From a virus: DNA of 64,000 nucleotides. How positions within the stretch are numbered: the stretch's first letter is position 1; each line of letters opens with the position of its first letter. The notes beneath the pieces are model-generated. The model did not search any database. It had not been told where the DNA came from and worked only from the letters and a program-made list of their open reading frames with translations. The DNA is taken from IMG/VR virus record IMGVR_UViG_3300021962_006154, positions 1 through 64,000 of that record. The stretch is one strand, 5' to 3'. The translations under genes were made by a program, and so were the position numbers. Of the stretch, positions 1 to 7,762 are shown one piece after another.

Positions 1-1
1 T

Positions 2-151
2 AAACACAAAGTAGTAATTGTCAAAACAGACAATTGTGTAAAAGAAGTGTATGCTAACCAAGATTTATATCTAAAAAAGAAACCATCAATTTGGTCTTTC
101 AAAGAAAACAAACACGGTGTCAGTATAAAAGAACTATTTAAAAATAATTAA
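2..151 (+). CDS. C-terminal end of a hypothetical protein cut by the window edge
   Basis: The frame is open from base 2 and ends at a TAA at 149-151, giving 49 residues ending KELFKNN. The segment is lysine-rich and polar with no recognisable motif. No start codon lies inside the window, so the gene begins upstream. It is on the same strand as the GIY-YIG gene that follows after 70 bases. The function is unknown. It could also be a chance open frame, but the codon use matches the neighbouring genes. Confidence 0.5.
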   Translation, partial: KHKVVIVKTDNCVKEVYANQDLYLKKKPSIWSFKENKHGVSIKELFKNN

Positions 152-169
152 ATCCGTTACAATGTAATA

Positions 170-177
170 GATAAATA
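170..177 (+). promoter_or_regulatory. Possible T4-type late promoter (GATAAATA)
   Basis: GATAAATA differs by one base from the T4 late consensus TATAAATA and lies 45 bases upstream of the GIY-YIG start at 222. Transcription from it would begin near 186, at the left arm of the inverted repeat described next. Such AT-rich octamers are common by chance in this DNA, so this is only a candidate. Confidence 0.25.
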
Positions 178-185
178 AACCACCC

Positions 186-251
186 AAACCCTTCTTTGGA
201 GACTGTTGGATACTTATTAGCATGGGTAAACAACGTTCCAAAGAAGGGTTT
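186..251 (+). repeat. 15-bp perfect inverted repeat enclosing the GIY-YIG start codon
   Basis: Bases 186-200 (aaacccttctttgga) are the exact reverse complement of 237-251 (tccaaagaagggttt), separated by 36 bases. The ATG of the next gene (222) sits in the loop and codons 6-10 form the right arm. In mRNA this would be a strong hairpin over the translation start. T4 controls its GIY-YIG homing endonuclease I-TevI with a hairpin at the ribosome binding site, so a similar role is plausible here. That role is inference. Confidence 0.7.
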
Positions 252-551
252 ATTTATATAATTAGCAACAGTGCATTCCCCGATTTCTACAAGATTGGGG
301 TTACTAATGATATAAAGAGTCGTTTGCGCACCTATCAAACTTCATCACCACATCGTGATTATCGTATAGAATACTATATTCAGCACCCAGATTGTTATGG
401 CGCTGAACTAAAGATCAAAGAAATGATGAAACATTTTGCATTGGAAATTCGAAATGAATGGTTTAAGATTGACTTAAACATAGCAAAATCAAGGTTGGAT
501 GAAACTTTGGACCCAGAAGAAAAATTTCCTATTGACATTTATAAAAAGTGA
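222..551 (+). CDS. GIY-YIG superfamily protein (T5orf172/Mug113 type)
   Basis: This 109-residue protein has the GIY-YIG nuclease signature in its N-terminal half. GFIYIISN at residues 9-16 corresponds to the first strand motif. YKIGVTNDIKSRL follows at about 23-35, with the arginine expected in the active site. The second half has the alpha/beta pattern of the short T5orf172 group (about 90-110 residues). Such proteins occur as free-standing, probably homing or DNA-nicking, endonucleases in phages. It precedes an HNH protein, a common pairing of mobile endonucleases. Its start codon lies in the loop of a 15-bp inverted repeat, which suggests translational control. Nuclease activity is inferred from the family only. 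Confidence 0.75.
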   Translation: MGKQRSKEGFIYIISNSAFPDFYKIGVTNDIKSRLRTYQTSSPHRDYRIEYYIQHPDCYGAELKIKEMMKHFALEIRNEWFKIDLNIAKSRLDETLDPEEKFPIDIYKK

Positions 552-569
552 GGTATCATAGATAAAGTT

Positions 570-1214
570 ATGAACAATGTTGCGAACAAGTTAATCTGTC
601 TAAATCTTAATGCTAACTGGCAGCCAGTTGGTTTCAAGACCGTCAAGGATGCTATCGTGGATCTTTGTGGTGCTGACTCCCATGGAAAGCCTACTTCGTT
701 GGCAATAGATATTGACTATGAGATCGATGCCAACGGTGATCCTATTTTGGATGAGGCAAAGAGTATGAATCCGGTCACTTGGAGTGAGTGGATGACTCTT
801 CCAGTTCGTAGTTGGGATTTGAGTATCAATACTCCTACTAGGATGATTCGTGTCCCTACAGTCATCATAGCTACCAACTTCACCAAGATGCCTGTCAAGA
901 GCTTCAAGGGCAAGCCTTCCAAGGATGCAATCTACAACCGTGATGGTGGTGTTTGCCAATACACTGGTAAGAAGGTTGACCGTCACTCTGCTACTGTGGA
1001 CCACGTTGTTCCTCGTAGTAAGGGTGGTGAGGACACTTGGACCAACCTTGTGTTGTGTTCCAAGGATGTTAATTCCAAGAAGGGTAACCGTATGAACAAT
1101 GAGGTGGGTCTAAAGTTGCTCAAGCAGCCTGTGGCTCCTTCACCAGTTCCTATGTATGCTCTTATCAAGGACGCTAAGCACATTGACTGGAATCACTTTT
1201 TGATCAAAACTTGA
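570..1214 (+). CDS. HNH endonuclease-like protein
   Basis: This 214-residue protein carries an HNH core in its C-terminal half, about residues 125-172. It reads CQYTGKK, then TVDHVVPRSKGGEDTWTNLV, then LCSKDVNSKKGNR. The DH pair, the GG turn and the Asn of the HNH motif are present. Each of the two CxxC zinc pairs keeps only its first cysteine (CQYT, CSKD), so the structural zinc site seems degraded. The N-terminal 120 residues have no motif I recognise. It lies 18 bases after the GIY-YIG gene. Codons such as AAG, AAC and TTC are more frequent here than in neighbours, possibly from transfer or selection for expression. It is probably a free-standing homing-type nuclease, though activity is uncertain. 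Confidence 0.75.
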   Translation: MNNVANKLICLNLNANWQPVGFKTVKDAIVDLCGADSHGKPTSLAIDIDYEIDANGDPILDEAKSMNPVTWSEWMTLPVRSWDLSINTPTRMIRVPTVIIATNFTKMPVKSFKGKPSKDAIYNRDGGVCQYTGKKVDRHSATVDHVVPRSKGGEDTWTNLVLCSKDVNSKKGNRMNNEVGLKLLKQPVAPSPVPMYALIKDAKHIDWNHFLIKT

Positions 1215-1258
1215 TTTGATTTGAATTTAATTTTTGTGATGATCGTATATATGATAAT

Positions 1259-1435
1259 ATGCCTTCATCACAAAAAGAAACATACCTACTCAATATCTTG
1301 GGTCAAGAAGTAGAATTGCCAAAAGATCGTATCATCTTTTATCTCAAAGAAACGAGGAGACGTGCGCCAACTAAAAAGTCACTAGAAAAGTTCTTTAGTA
1401 ATTTGGTAAAACACTTTACAGAGAATATTTCTTAG
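1259..1435 (+). CDS. Small hypothetical protein, 58 residues
   Basis: An ATG at 1259 opens a 58-codon frame ending in TAG at 1433-1435. The protein is basic and predicted helical, with runs such as KETRRRAPTKKSLEKF, and has no recognised domain. It fills the gap after the HNH gene and overlaps the end of the convergent gene at 1432 by four bases, as other convergent pairs in this window do. No good Shine-Dalgarno sequence is visible. A real gene is likely but unproven. Confidence 0.45.
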   Translation: MPSSQKETYLLNILGQEVELPKDRIIFYLKETRRRAPTKKSLEKFFSNLVKHFTENIS

Positions 1436-1845
1436 AACAAAGTGTATGGCGCACGTCTCCATGCACCATTCAAATATAGATACAAGAAATTATTGTCAGT
1501 TCTTAATTCTCCTTCTGTGCCATAATCACTACTACTCAATGGTGCTGAAACAGATCCGTTTGGATTTAAGAACATACTATCAAACGATCCTGTTTGTCCT
1601 GTTAAGTTTGAAATTATAACAGGATTTGCAGGATCGGAATTTAAATTTGTAGGACCATCAACGTATAGACCCGAAGCAGAAATAATACTGCCTGAAATAT
1701 TAAATGGTGGTAAATTAACACTGCCCACCAAAACACCTTGAGCGTTGGTCTGAACTATCAAATTAGATCCCGAAACAATACGTTCCAAGAACCTTGTATT
1801 GTTTGGATCTCTCTGTTGAAATACTACATCATATTTGTTTGGCAT
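1432..1845 (-). CDS. Hypothetical virion-associated protein (fibre-like)
   Basis: This 137-residue protein is low in Lys and Cys and rich in Ser, Gly, Asn and Thr, typical of phage fibre or decoration proteins. It has beta-type stretches such as SGLYVDGPTNLN and NPVIISNLTGQTGSF. The C-terminus, from about residue 112 (GELRTDNNFLYLYLNGAWRRAPYTLF), resembles a terminal segment seen in many marine T4-like structural proteins, with a displayed strand and a WRR motif. There are no transmembrane segments or signal peptide. A TATAAATA box on the same strand lies about 75 bases upstream, consistent with late expression. The virion role is inferred from composition and that segment. Confidence 0.55.
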   Translation of the reverse strand: MPNKYDVVFQQRDPNNTRFLERIVSGSNLIVQTNAQGVLVGSVNLPPFNISGSIISASGLYVDGPTNLNSDPANPVIISNLTGQTGSFDSMFLNPNGSVSAPLSSSDYGTEGELRTDNNFLYLYLNGAWRRAPYTLF

Positions 1846-1860
1846 ATCTCAAGTAATAAA

Positions 1861-1868
1861 TATAAATA
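1861..1868 (+). promoter_or_regulatory. Candidate late promoter TATAAATA (rightward)
   Basis: This is an exact match to the T4 late -10 consensus in the 89-base gap between divergent genes. It reads rightward and lies 66 bases before the ATG at 1935. It pairs with an identical octamer on the opposite strand at 1920-1927. The assignment rests only on the motif and position. Confidence 0.45.
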
Positions 1869-1919
1869 TCTTAGATCAACTATATTCACGAAAATAAACA
1901 CGCTAATTATACTTTTTCA

Positions 1920-1927
1920 TATTTATA
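1920..1927 (-). promoter_or_regulatory. Candidate late promoter TATAAATA (leftward)
   Basis: The plus strand reads tatttata, giving TATAAATA on the minus strand, 74 bases upstream of the leftward gene starting at 1845. With the rightward copy at 1861 it would make a divergent late promoter pair whose transcripts overlap. Support is motif and position only. Confidence 0.4.
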
Positions 1928-1934
1928 TCAAAGT

Positions 1935-2534
1935 ATGGACATCTATTCCAAATATGAAAAACAAATCAACGAAACCTACAGAGGTGGATTGCGTGCTTGG
2001 TTTGGTAAAGGATCTGTAGGTAGTGCTAGTGGAGGTGGGTGGGATAGATACGATTCTACAGGCAAAAAAGCTGGTAAGTGTGGTGATGCAAAGAAAGGCA
2101 GTAGTTACAGTGCATGTTTAGGTAAAAAGTATGCGGCTAGATTAAGAGCAAAGGGTGGTAAGAAAGCAATTGCCAATTGGGTAAAACGAAAAAAGTCTGC
2201 GCAACGTAAAGCTGGTAGAGGAGAAAAAGGTAGTGGTGGTAAAGGTCAAGCACCAGTAAGAGTAAGTTATACCAAAGAATGTTTGAGTGAGATATTTACA
2301 ATTCGTCATGCGCAGGAATTGAAAGCAGACTTGATACAGTTTCTACAAAGTGAATTTCAAAAAGGTAATATACAACCCATTCATGCTGGTCCAAGCACAA
2401 CCGATTTTAATGCAGCTGATTGGTTAGAACCTATGGCAGATGACTTGGTAAATAAACTAGTAAGTTATTTTCAAACTATTAGAGGTCAGACAGAACGAGA
2501 CATGTATTCTCCAGTTCCAATTGAACAAGACTAA
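1935..2534 (+). CDS. Basic Gly/Lys-rich phage protein
   Basis: This is a 199-residue protein of two parts. Residues about 33-111 are strongly basic and glycine-rich: GWDRYDSTGKKAGKCG, then SACLGKKYAARLRAKGGKK, then WVKRKKSAQRKAGRGEKG. This pattern (a Gly-Trp start, CG, a Cys about ten residues on, then Arg/Lys runs) recurs in T4-like phages of aquatic bacteria, often in virion-associated proteins. Residues 115-199 are acidic and helical, with no known fold. DNA binding or packaging is possible from the charge, but the function is not established. A TATAAATA box lies 66 bases upstream. Confidence 0.6.
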   Translation: MDIYSKYEKQINETYRGGLRAWFGKGSVGSASGGGWDRYDSTGKKAGKCGDAKKGSSYSACLGKKYAARLRAKGGKKAIANWVKRKKSAQRKAGRGEKGSGGKGQAPVRVSYTKECLSEIFTIRHAQELKADLIQFLQSEFQKGNIQPIHAGPSTTDFNAADWLEPMADDLVNKLVSYFQTIRGQTERDMYSPVPIEQD

Positions 2535-2604
2535 ATAACGGTTGTAAATTATAATATCAATAGTTCTTGATTTATGCCTATTTATATGGTAAACACTATC
2601 ATAT

Positions 2605-2907
2605 ATGAATCGTTACTATATAAAAGATGATATAAACAAGCAACTTGTTTTTAAGCAAACAGTTCAAGAAGTAGTTTCTTATCTCGAAACACTTTGTCCA
2701 CGAATTCACCGTCAAACCCGTAAAGACTACATGGTTGAAATGGTAAGTCTTGGTCATGGTTATGATGACAATCAAGGTGCTTACTTCGCAGAATTAATGT
2801 CCAAGAATGTTGATTTTGGTATTGTTACAAAAGATGGCAGACTAAAACGTTGCAACATCCATGAATACGCTCGTAATCAGAAGTTTAAGACTGAAATGGG
2901 TGATTGA
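2605..2907 (+). CDS. Hypothetical protein, 100 residues
   Basis: This is a 100-residue soluble protein with mixed alpha/beta character and no motif I recognise. The N-terminus (MNRYYIKDDINKQLVFKQT) and the segment NVDFGIVTKDGRLKRCNIHEYA suggest a compact single domain. It ends two bases before the helicase ATG at 2910, so the two are probably translated together. That places it with DNA metabolism by context only. Confidence 0.55.
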   Translation: MNRYYIKDDINKQLVFKQTVQEVVSYLETLCPRIHRQTRKDYMVEMVSLGHGYDDNQGAYFAELMSKNVDFGIVTKDGRLKRCNIHEYARNQKFKTEMGD

Positions 2908-2909
2908 GT

Positions 2910-4529
2910 ATGATTAATTTGGACATCAAATGGACAGATCCAATTAAGATAGACGAAGGCGGCAAAACATATTATGTCCGTGAGTGGGTTATTCCCATTC
3001 AATATCGTCCCCACTTCTTTTCATGGTGGAAAGCAAACAAGTTCACCATGAAAGAACGAGGATTTGCCGTAGTTAAACGTGATCTAGATTGGGTGTTGTT
3101 AGAAGTTCATGATGATCCAAACGATTTCTTCAGTAAGAAAGAATCAAAACAAACGTCAAAAAAGGTAGAACCATTACCAAATTACGATGTAAAACACCAA
3201 GACGGATTACGTCCATGGCAAGTCACAGCTGTAGGTAAGTTGGTATCTTCTATACAAAAATGGGGTGCTGGTGTTGACGGAAGTGATGTAGGCGTTGGCA
3301 AGACCTATACTGCTTGTGGTGTAGCAAGAGAACTAGACATGGATATACTGGTTGTATGTCCTAAAGCAGTTAAGGAAAGTTGGAAACGAGTCATCAAGAA
3401 CCACTTTAAGATGTGGGGTAAGTGTGTTGGCATTATCAATTATGAAGCCCTACGTATAGGAAAAACCGATAGTTTGATTGCTTCGTATGTAAAACGTAGA
3501 GACACTCGTCGCAAAGAGTTTGTCTGGAAGATACCAAAATCTACATTGATAGTTTGGGACGAAGCACAAAAGTTAAAGAATGCCAAGACGAAAAATAGTG
3601 AAACTTGTTTAGCTGCATTGAAATCGGGATATAAGATGTTGTTTTGTTCTGCAACAATGGCAACCAATCCACTTGAGTTACGAACTGTAGGACAAGGTAT
3701 TCAATTATTCAAAGGTAATCAACAATATTACAATTGGTTATATGATCATGGTGTTGTAAAGGGTCGATTTGGTTTAGAATTTACCGGTGACAAAAAATCG
3801 TTGATGAAACTACATGAAGACATATTTGTCAACCGTGGTGTAAGACTTACCCGTGACACAATTCCAAACTTTCCAGAAAGTCAAATATCTGCTGAAACCT
3901 ACGAAATGGATAAGGAAGATGTTGAGAAGATCAATACCGTTTATGACGAAATGCGATTGGAATTATTGAAGATCGAAAAGTTGCTTAAGAAAGACAAAGG
4001 TCAAACCAAGATGACTGCTATCTTGAGAGCACGACAAAAGGTCGAAATGTTCAAGGTTCCTTTGATTATAGAAATGGCAGAAGAAGCAATCGAAAATGGT
4101 ATGAGTGTTGCAATATTCTGTAATTTTACCGAGACTATAAATGCGTTGAGTGATAGACTAAATACCAAGTGTATTGTCAACGGTGTTGTAAGTGACAAGA
4201 AACGTCAACAAGCTGTTGATGATTTTCAAGCAGACAAAGAAAGAATAATTTTGATTAATATTGCAGCTGGTGGTGCAGGATTGAGTTTGCATGATTTGAA
4301 CGGAAAATATCCTAGAATCTCACTCATATGTCCATCATATTCAGCGGTATTGATGCGTCAATCTACTGGTAGAGTTTGGCGTGATAGTGCCAAGACAAAG
4401 AGTATACAAAAAATTGTATTCGTTGCTAATACTATCGAAGAAGAAGTATGTAAAATCGTTAATCAAAAACTAGAAAACCTTGATTTATTGAACGATGGAG
4501 ATTTAACCTATGTCAAAGAAAAAGAGTAA
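2910..4529 (+). CDS. SNF2/superfamily 2 helicase (UvsW-like role possible)
   Basis: This is a superfamily 2 ATPase of about 539 residues. After a roughly 90-residue N-terminal region comes LRPWQVTAV (Q-like motif), Walker A DVGVGKT, motif Ia VVCPKAVKESW, Walker B DEAQ, motif III SATM, and in the second RecA domain NIAAGGAGLSLHD (V) and RQSTGRVWR (VI). The combination is of SNF2 type. T4-like phages use such enzymes in branch migration, origin control or repair, but I cannot name the exact role. The ATG at 2910 is preferred over an in-frame TTG at 2904 that overlaps the previous stop. The gene overlaps the following gene by 20 bases. Confidence 0.85.
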   Translation: MINLDIKWTDPIKIDEGGKTYYVREWVIPIQYRPHFFSWWKANKFTMKERGFAVVKRDLDWVLLEVHDDPNDFFSKKESKQTSKKVEPLPNYDVKHQDGLRPWQVTAVGKLVSSIQKWGAGVDGSDVGVGKTYTACGVARELDMDILVVCPKAVKESWKRVIKNHFKMWGKCVGIINYEALRIGKTDSLIASYVKRRDTRRKEFVWKIPKSTLIVWDEAQKLKNAKTKNSETCLAALKSGYKMLFCSATMATNPLELRTVGQGIQLFKGNQQYYNWLYDHGVVKGRFGLEFTGDKKSLMKLHEDIFVNRGVRLTRDTIPNFPESQISAETYEMDKEDVEKINTVYDEMRLELLKIEKLLKKDKGQTKMTAILRARQKVEMFKVPLIIEMAEEAIENGMSVAIFCNFTETINALSDRLNTKCIVNGVVSDKKRQQAVDDFQADKERIILINIAAGGAGLSLHDLNGKYPRISLICPSYSAVLMRQSTGRVWRDSAKTKSIQKIVFVANTIEEEVCKIVNQKLENLDLLNDGDLTYVKEKE

Positions 4530-4887
4530 TATCAAAAAATACAAAGTGTTGACTGCTGATTGGGCATCTGTAATAGAGGTGGACGGTAGTATTTTTGATG
4601 ATTGTTATGTAGAGGCATGCACACAAGCAATCGAACAAAAAATACAAAAAGTAAGTAACAATCCATTTTTATTCGAAGCTGCAAACCATTCTAATTTATT
4701 TGTAAATCCAATAATGGTATGTCACAATCTAACCAATCCAAAAGAAAAAGAAAGATATATCAACACATACAAGGTATTACAAAACGCTGGGATGCCTAAA
4801 AGAGCAGAAAATTTACGACGAGTATTTTTACAAAACGTGAAAGTGGATCTGGCATACGAACCTCTATCAGCATCTTTGAAATCATGA
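4510..4887 (+). CDS. Hypothetical protein, 125 residues
   Basis: This is a 125-residue protein with a basic N-terminus (MSKKKSNIKKYK), an acidic stretch (VIEVDGSIFDDCYVEACTQAIEQ) and a helical C-terminal half containing RAENLRRVFLQNVKV. No family is recognised. It overlaps the helicase end by 20 bases and the next gene by four (ATGA), so all three are likely co-translated. Its position between a helicase and an HNH-fold DNA-binding protein hints at DNA metabolism, but nothing in its own sequence shows this. Confidence 0.55.
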   Translation: MSKKKSNIKKYKVLTADWASVIEVDGSIFDDCYVEACTQAIEQKIQKVSNNPFLFEAANHSNLFVNPIMVCHNLTNPKEKERYINTYKVLQNAGMPKRAENLRRVFLQNVKVDLAYEPLSASLKS

Positions 4888-5648
4888 ACACCGAAGAATT
4901 TGATATAAAAGAGATCAATAGTAAGTTACAAGAACTTGAGGCATTAAAGGCCAAGGTTGAAGAGTTGTATTCACTCAATAGGATTGGTGAAGATGTTAGA
5001 AAAGAATTGGACCAATACAAAGTTCTTAGAGACCGTGGGGTCGAGATACCACACTTGGACAAAGAGTTCAGTGACCAATTGTATCCAAGAAGAGGTGCTA
5101 ACGGTCCTAAGACAAGACCCCTCATGGAAAGTGAAGTGCGTGAAGCATTGGAAAAATCTCCATCCGCACGAAAGGCAGCAAAGCGATTGGGTGTTAGTTA
5201 TCCAACATTCAAAAAGTATGCCAGAATATATGGCATTCACAAAACACCTGGTTGGCCTATCAAAAAGAAAGATCCAGCCGATCCTACCAGAAAACATCGT
5301 GGTCCAATTGATCCTTACAAAGGCAAATATCCAGTCACAGAAATTGTCAAGGGATTGTATCCAGAATTTCCAGTTCATCGTTTGAAGGATAAACTTATAC
5401 GTGCTGGTATCAAAAAGCCAGAGTGTGAACAATGTGGTTATGGCGAACGTAGATTGACCGATGGTAAATTGCCTTTGTTGTTAAACTTTGAAGATGGTAA
5501 CAATAAAAATCACAAGTTGGAAAACATGAGACTATTGTGTTATAACTGCACATTTACCTCAGGCAAAGGATATATAAATCGTGGACCAAAAGCCTTTGAT
5601 CCAGACATTTTACAAGATAGTAAAAAGATACTAAAACAAAGATTCTAA
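4884..5648 (+). CDS. HTH plus HNH-fold zinc protein, apparently without catalytic His
   Basis: This 254-residue protein has three parts. Residues about 5-50 are a charged, probably coiled, helix. A helix-turn-helix follows (SARKAAKRLGVSYPTFKKYARIYG, about 94-117), with two K/P-rich linkers. The C-terminal zinc module has CEQCG and LLCYNC as its two CxxC pairs. The layout between them (LLLNFEDGNNKNHKLENMRLLC) matches HNH proteins of the form hHxDGxxxNNxxxNLxxLCPNCH. However, the first catalytic His is replaced in NFED, and the final NCH is NCT. It is therefore more likely a DNA-binding regulator on an HNH scaffold than an active nuclease. The ATG overlaps the preceding TGA. Confidence 0.7.
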   Translation: MNTEEFDIKEINSKLQELEALKAKVEELYSLNRIGEDVRKELDQYKVLRDRGVEIPHLDKEFSDQLYPRRGANGPKTRPLMESEVREALEKSPSARKAAKRLGVSYPTFKKYARIYGIHKTPGWPIKKKDPADPTRKHRGPIDPYKGKYPVTEIVKGLYPEFPVHRLKDKLIRAGIKKPECEQCGYGERRLTDGKLPLLLNFEDGNNKNHKLENMRLLCYNCTFTSGKGYINRGPKAFDPDILQDSKKILKQRF

Positions 5649-5653
5649 CCACC

Positions 5654-6148
5654 ATGAATGAATTTGGACACATTTTATCTAAACATGGAGTTTTAGTGGC
5701 ATTTAATATTGCTAAGAAAGTCAAACAGTCCGATATCAACAAAATCAGAAAGAAGTTGAAGGAAACTTGTAACTCTGAAGAAGAAATCAATGAACAGTTG
5801 GAAAAGTTGATTGTTCTTCAAATTAAAAATTCACTACACAATCAAGAAATACCCGGAATAATCAACAAGTCCGACAACAAGACACAGATTGATCCGTTTA
5901 ACAACTTACCTGAGAAACTAAAACAAAAAATCATACAGATGGTGATGTATTTCACACACATCGTCAGTTCAGAAAAACTAAATAAAGAACTGATATTGGT
6001 TATCGCACAACTGTTTTTGACACAAAATAAAATTACTAAAAACGACATTATTCAGTTTAACAAAAAATATAAATTAAAATCATTCGTTGACGAAGACTAT
6101 TTAGATAATGACGAGGACGACGAAAACGAAGATAACGATCAACCTTAA
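5654..6148 (+). CDS. Hypothetical helical protein with acidic tail
   Basis: This is a 164-residue protein, almost all predicted helix and rich in Lys, Glu, Asn and Ile, with no recognised domain. The last 20 or so residues (from DEDYLDNDEDD) are almost entirely Asp, Glu and Asn. Such acidic tails occur in DNA-mimic or single-strand-binding-partner proteins, but that is only analogy. It lies five bases after the HTH/HNH protein and nine before Gmd, within the same plus-strand run. Confidence 0.5.
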   Translation: MNEFGHILSKHGVLVAFNIAKKVKQSDINKIRKKLKETCNSEEEINEQLEKLIVLQIKNSLHNQEIPGIINKSDNKTQIDPFNNLPEKLKQKIIQMVMYFTHIVSSEKLNKELILVIAQLFLTQNKITKNDIIQFNKKYKLKSFVDEDYLDNDEDDENEDNDQP

Positions 6149-6156
6149 TTAGTTTT

Positions 6157-7347
6157 ATGGAAATCTATAACATATCAGACGCTAAGAAATTTATGAACGA
6201 CAAGAAAACTGTTTTTGTGACTGGTGTTACTGGTCAAGATGGCAGCCACATGGTAGACTATCTATTGAAAAATACGGACTATACCATCTTTGGTGGTGCA
6301 AGACGTTTGAGTATCAAGAACCATGAGAACATCAAACATCTTGAAAGTAATCCACGATTTCAATTGATCAATTTTGATTTGAGTGATGCTCATAGTATCT
6401 CCAAGACAATTGAACAAATCAAACCAGATTATTTCATCAACCTAGCTGCTCAAACATTTGTGGGTAGTAGTTGGGATTTCCCAGCCCAAACTTGGGAGTG
6501 TAATACCACTGGCATTATTCACATTCTTGAAGCAATTCGACAACACAAGCCATCTTGTAGATTCTACAACGCTGGTAGTAGTGAAGAATACGGCAACGTA
6601 GCTTATACCCCACAAGACGAAGAACATCCAGCTCGTCCACGCAGTCCATATGGTGCTAGTAAGAGTGCTGCTCGTCAATTGGTAAAGGTATATCGTGAAA
6701 GTTATAACATGTATGCTGTTCAAGGTCTATTGTTTAACCATGAAGGAACCCGTCGAGGTGAAGAGTTTGTTACTCGTAAGATTACCAAGGGTGTATCACG
6801 TATCAAACAAGCACTTGTCAATGGTAAGACATTTGACGCAATTGAACTTGGTAACGTATATGCTAAACGTGACTGGAGTGACGCTGAAGACTTTGTAGAT
6901 GGCATTTGGCGTATGCTTAATCAAGAACAATATCGTGAAGACCTCAAGGATTTACAAACCGTTCGAAGTGGAGAAACTTCAAAGGGCGCTCAAAAAGAAT
7001 TGGTTTCTAAGATTAAAGAATATGTTCTCAGCAGCAATGAGACTCACACCATCAAGGAGTTTGTTGAACTTGCATTCAAACATGCTGGTATTGAAGGTGG
7101 TTGGCATGGTAATGGAACTGCAGAAGAGTTTAGTGTGACACCAGCATGTTTGGAAAAGTATGAAGCTGCTTCAAGTGTGTTGGTAAGAATCAATCCAAAG
7201 TTCTATCGTCCGGCTGAAGTTGACCTGTTGTTGGGTAATAGTAACTTGGCACGAACAGATCTTAAGTGGACCCCAAAGACTTCGTTTGAACAACTAGTCG
7301 CTAAGATGAGTAAAAATGACTTGAGTTTACTCGGACTTACGGTATAA
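6157..7347 (+). CDS. gmd: GDP-mannose 4,6-dehydratase
   Basis: This enzyme converts GDP-mannose to GDP-4-keto-6-deoxymannose, the precursor of GDP-fucose, GDP-rhamnose and related sugars. The 396-residue protein is an extended SDR. The NAD(P)-binding TGVTGQDGSH lies at about residue 22, NLAAQTFVGSSW in the middle, the Ser/Glu region in AGSSEEYG, and the catalytic YGASK follows. The family substrate-site signature NHEGTRRGEEFVTRKIT and the C-terminal FYRPAEVDLLLG block are clear. It is slightly longer than the usual 350-370 residues because of an N-terminal extension and an insert near residue 270. No GDP-fucose synthase is seen nearby, so the 4-keto intermediate must be used by other enzymes. 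Confidence 0.93.
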   Translation: MEIYNISDAKKFMNDKKTVFVTGVTGQDGSHMVDYLLKNTDYTIFGGARRLSIKNHENIKHLESNPRFQLINFDLSDAHSISKTIEQIKPDYFINLAAQTFVGSSWDFPAQTWECNTTGIIHILEAIRQHKPSCRFYNAGSSEEYGNVAYTPQDEEHPARPRSPYGASKSAARQLVKVYRESYNMYAVQGLLFNHEGTRRGEEFVTRKITKGVSRIKQALVNGKTFDAIELGNVYAKRDWSDAEDFVDGIWRMLNQEQYREDLKDLQTVRSGETSKGAQKELVSKIKEYVLSSNETHTIKEFVELAFKHAGIEGGWHGNGTAEEFSVTPACLEKYEAASSVLVRINPKFYRPAEVDLLLGNSNLARTDLKWTPKTSFEQLVAKMSKNDLSLLGLTV

Positions 7348-7357
7348 TTATAGGTAT

Positions 7358-7759
7358 ATGAGCGAGTCTTATACACTATACAACGAAACAGTAATGGATC
7401 ACTTTATCAACCCACGTAACATGGGTGATATAAAAGAAGCTGATGCGATTGGTGAAGTAGGAGCAGCTGCTTGTGGTGATATCATGAAGATTAGTCTCAA
7501 GATCGATGACACAACCAGAAAAGTTGTTGATGCTCGATTCAAGACATTTGGTTGTGGTAGTGCCATAGCAGCATCAAGCATGGCAACTGAACTTATCAAG
7601 GGTAGATCAATTGACGAACTAGAACAAAACTTCAGTAATGATCAGATCGTTGAAGCTCTTGGTGGTCTACCTCCAGTCAAAATTCATTGTAGTGTGTTGG
7701 CTCATGAAGCCCTACAAGCCGCTCTAGAAGATTACAAAAAAAGAAAAGGAAAAAACTAA
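7358..7759 (+). CDS. iscU: IscU/NifU-type iron-sulfur scaffold protein
   Basis: This 133-residue protein matches the NifU N-terminal (IscU) fold over its whole length. It starts YNETVMDHFINPRNMG and carries all three cluster-ligand cysteines: C39 in AACGD (with the conserved Asp41), C66 in FGCGSAIAASS and C111 in IHCSVLA. In cells IscU assembles a 2Fe-2S cluster with the cysteine desulfurase IscS and passes it to client proteins. The LPPVK motif recognised by HscA-type chaperones is present (LPPVKIHC). No desulfurase or ferredoxin is encoded nearby, so it would have to work with host IscS. A radical SAM enzyme at 40597 and other Fe-S proteins elsewhere are possible clients. Confidence 0.93.
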   Translation: MSESYTLYNETVMDHFINPRNMGDIKEADAIGEVGAAACGDIMKISLKIDDTTRKVVDARFKTFGCGSAIAASSMATELIKGRSIDELEQNFSNDQIVEALGGLPPVKIHCSVLAHEALQAALEDYKKRKGKN

Positions 7760-7762
7760 GTT

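Noticed and set aside
4971-5432. 153-codon open frame antisense to the HTH/HNH-fold gene
   Set aside because: It is a shadow of a well-supported gene. Its Trp/Phe-rich translation is not protein-like.
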